Assembly (NCBI RefSeq): GCF_033807715.1
Contig: NC_084587.1
Span: 11,391,916-11,455,915, forward strand
Length of the DNA stretch: 64,000 nucleotides
DNA from: Cololabis saira
Taxonomy: Eukaryota > Chordata > Actinopteri > Beloniformes > Belonidae
Direction: 5' to 3'
Notes under the pieces: generated by a model
What the model was told of the DNA's origin: nothing
The model's input: only the letters and a program-made list of their open reading frames with translations
The model's database searches: none
Shown: positions 62,811 to 64,000 of the stretch, piece after piece
How the letters are laid out: each line of letters starts with the position of its first letter
Position numbering within the stretch: the stretch's first letter is position 1
Translations under genes and position numbers: made by a program

Positions 62811-64000
62811 GGCATCCGGGTTGCCAGCTCGGCTCTAATTATGGCAGCCATGGCAGCCTACGTTCCTGCTGCATTCTGCAGCCTACCTGGCAACCTCTGG
62901 TCGGGGGGAGGAGGGGGAGGGTACACGCCGCTCAACAATATTTTGAAAGTGACTGCAGTACCAGTTTTGACCATTTCTTACAGACGGCTCTTTAAAAAAA
63001 CCCATTGGGGTTTTGCTCAGTTCTTTTTGCACCATCTATAAGACCCTAGTGGTAACACATAGTATTAGAAAGCATGTTAGGCCACCCTGCTCATTAACAG
63101 TATTGTCAGTTCTTTCTTTTTTTTTCTTAGATCTATATGCCTACGTGATGAGATTCACCGTTGCTACATAGAGGCTTTAACCTGCCAATGACATCTAAGG
63201 CTGTAAACGGAGACGCCGAACTTGAGTCGAACTTGAACGTCAGTTTGTGAACACGAAGGTGGCAAGTTCCACAAAAGCCGTCGTTTAAATTATAATTGTA
63301 TTTCTATACACGAGGTGAACTTAAACTGGAGTGGAAGGAAAATGAAAGCAGGAGGTTGGATCTGCTCCCACACAACCTGTTTAACTTACTAGGGACAAAA
63401 GTGTGTAATGAAGCATATAATGCCCTACACTGGACATCTCTACAGCCTGTTTTATCTTCTCCACTGCAGTCAGCCAAGGCAGATTATTCTGTGTACACTT
63501 TCACAATTACTTTTTAATCTGCATTAGTGAATTAACATAATGACTGACAGTGGAACAGAAAGCTTATTTGTTTAGTCTCAGAAGTTCCTGCTTGAACCAA
63601 AGTTCCCAGACGGCGCTTTACTTTGGTTTGACTCGAGAGGAAGACACAAAGGAGGCCATCAAAACCAAACGCAACTCATTTGGTGATTTAATTTCATGAA
63701 ATGTCACACAAAACACCTCAATATATGATGCAAGTCTTTCTCATAAATAAGAGTTATTTCAGACTTGCATGTGCCCTGGATATTGTTATTCTCCATCGAC
63801 CTGGCGGGGCTGAAATGTAGCAGCCAGATACTTCAGTCTCTCTTTTGTAATTTACCCTACTTTAGGTTGGTTTCTATGGTTGCTATGGCCACACACAGAC
63901 TAATGGTGATGGCAAGTTGAAAAAGGTCATTCATTGTAAACTGTGAAGGCAGCAGACGCCTCTCAGCTTCAGTGCAGGCAGCTGAGACAGCCTTTCATTT
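62811..64000. other. Right end of window, nothing recognised
   Basis: No transposon ends, exons with family features or RNA genes could be supported. Confidence 0.4.

Overview
This window is nuclear DNA from a bony fish, most likely a spiny-rayed (percomorph-type) teleost. It has large introns with GT-AG boundaries, dense non-autonomous hAT elements with 8-bp target duplications, Tol2-like termini, Tc1 and piggyBac relics, fish LINE tails, a tRNA-derived SINE and very long GGAA/TTCC arrays. Nothing in it looks prokaryotic or viral.

Two genes can be identified. (1) suclg1, the alpha subunit of mitochondrial succinyl-CoA synthetase, runs on the + strand from 10730 to 50691. Its nine exons (34, 98, 117, 213, 58, 84, 152, 189 and 27 nt) join in frame to 972 nt, or 323 residues plus stop, and every intron is GT-AG. 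The 3' UTR follows, with ATTAAA and AATAAA at 50855-50867. (2) cisd2, which encodes a CDGSH iron-sulfur protein of the ER and outer mitochondrial membrane, is represented by its first coding exon (5177-5279) on the - strand; the rest must lie beyond the left edge. The two genes are head to head, with starts about 5.45 kb apart. Both products serve mitochondrial or ER-mitochondrial function, but nothing here shows they are co-regulated.

Layout. 1-5176: cisd2 intron 1, with a Tol2-like hAT element at the edge, LINE pieces, a three-level transposon nest (2773-4070) and a hairpin-bearing hAT element. 5280-10729: divergent intergenic region with (TA)n arrays, four 3' tails of one LINE family, a 5'-truncated L1-like LINE with a 14-bp target duplication, and a ZNF143-type motif upstream of suclg1. 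10730-50885: suclg1. Its introns hold most of the repeats, including a 1.9-kb GGAA array in intron 5, three palindromic MITEs in introns 6 and 7, a minisatellite inside a hAT element in intron 8, and two hAT elements one inside the other. 50886-64000: gene-poor downstream DNA with the second Tol2-like copy (inverted relative to the first), hAT and piggyBac transposase relics, TTCC arrays in a near-perfect tandem duplication, and a second copy of the hairpin-bearing hAT element.

I found no convincing undescribed biological system. The most notable pattern is that tetranucleotide arrays repeatedly sit inside or against the ends of two small DNA-transposon families, as if the transposons seed and spread the microsatellites. 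Repeat family assignments come from terminal sequences, target duplications and remembered protein motifs; no database search was possible.
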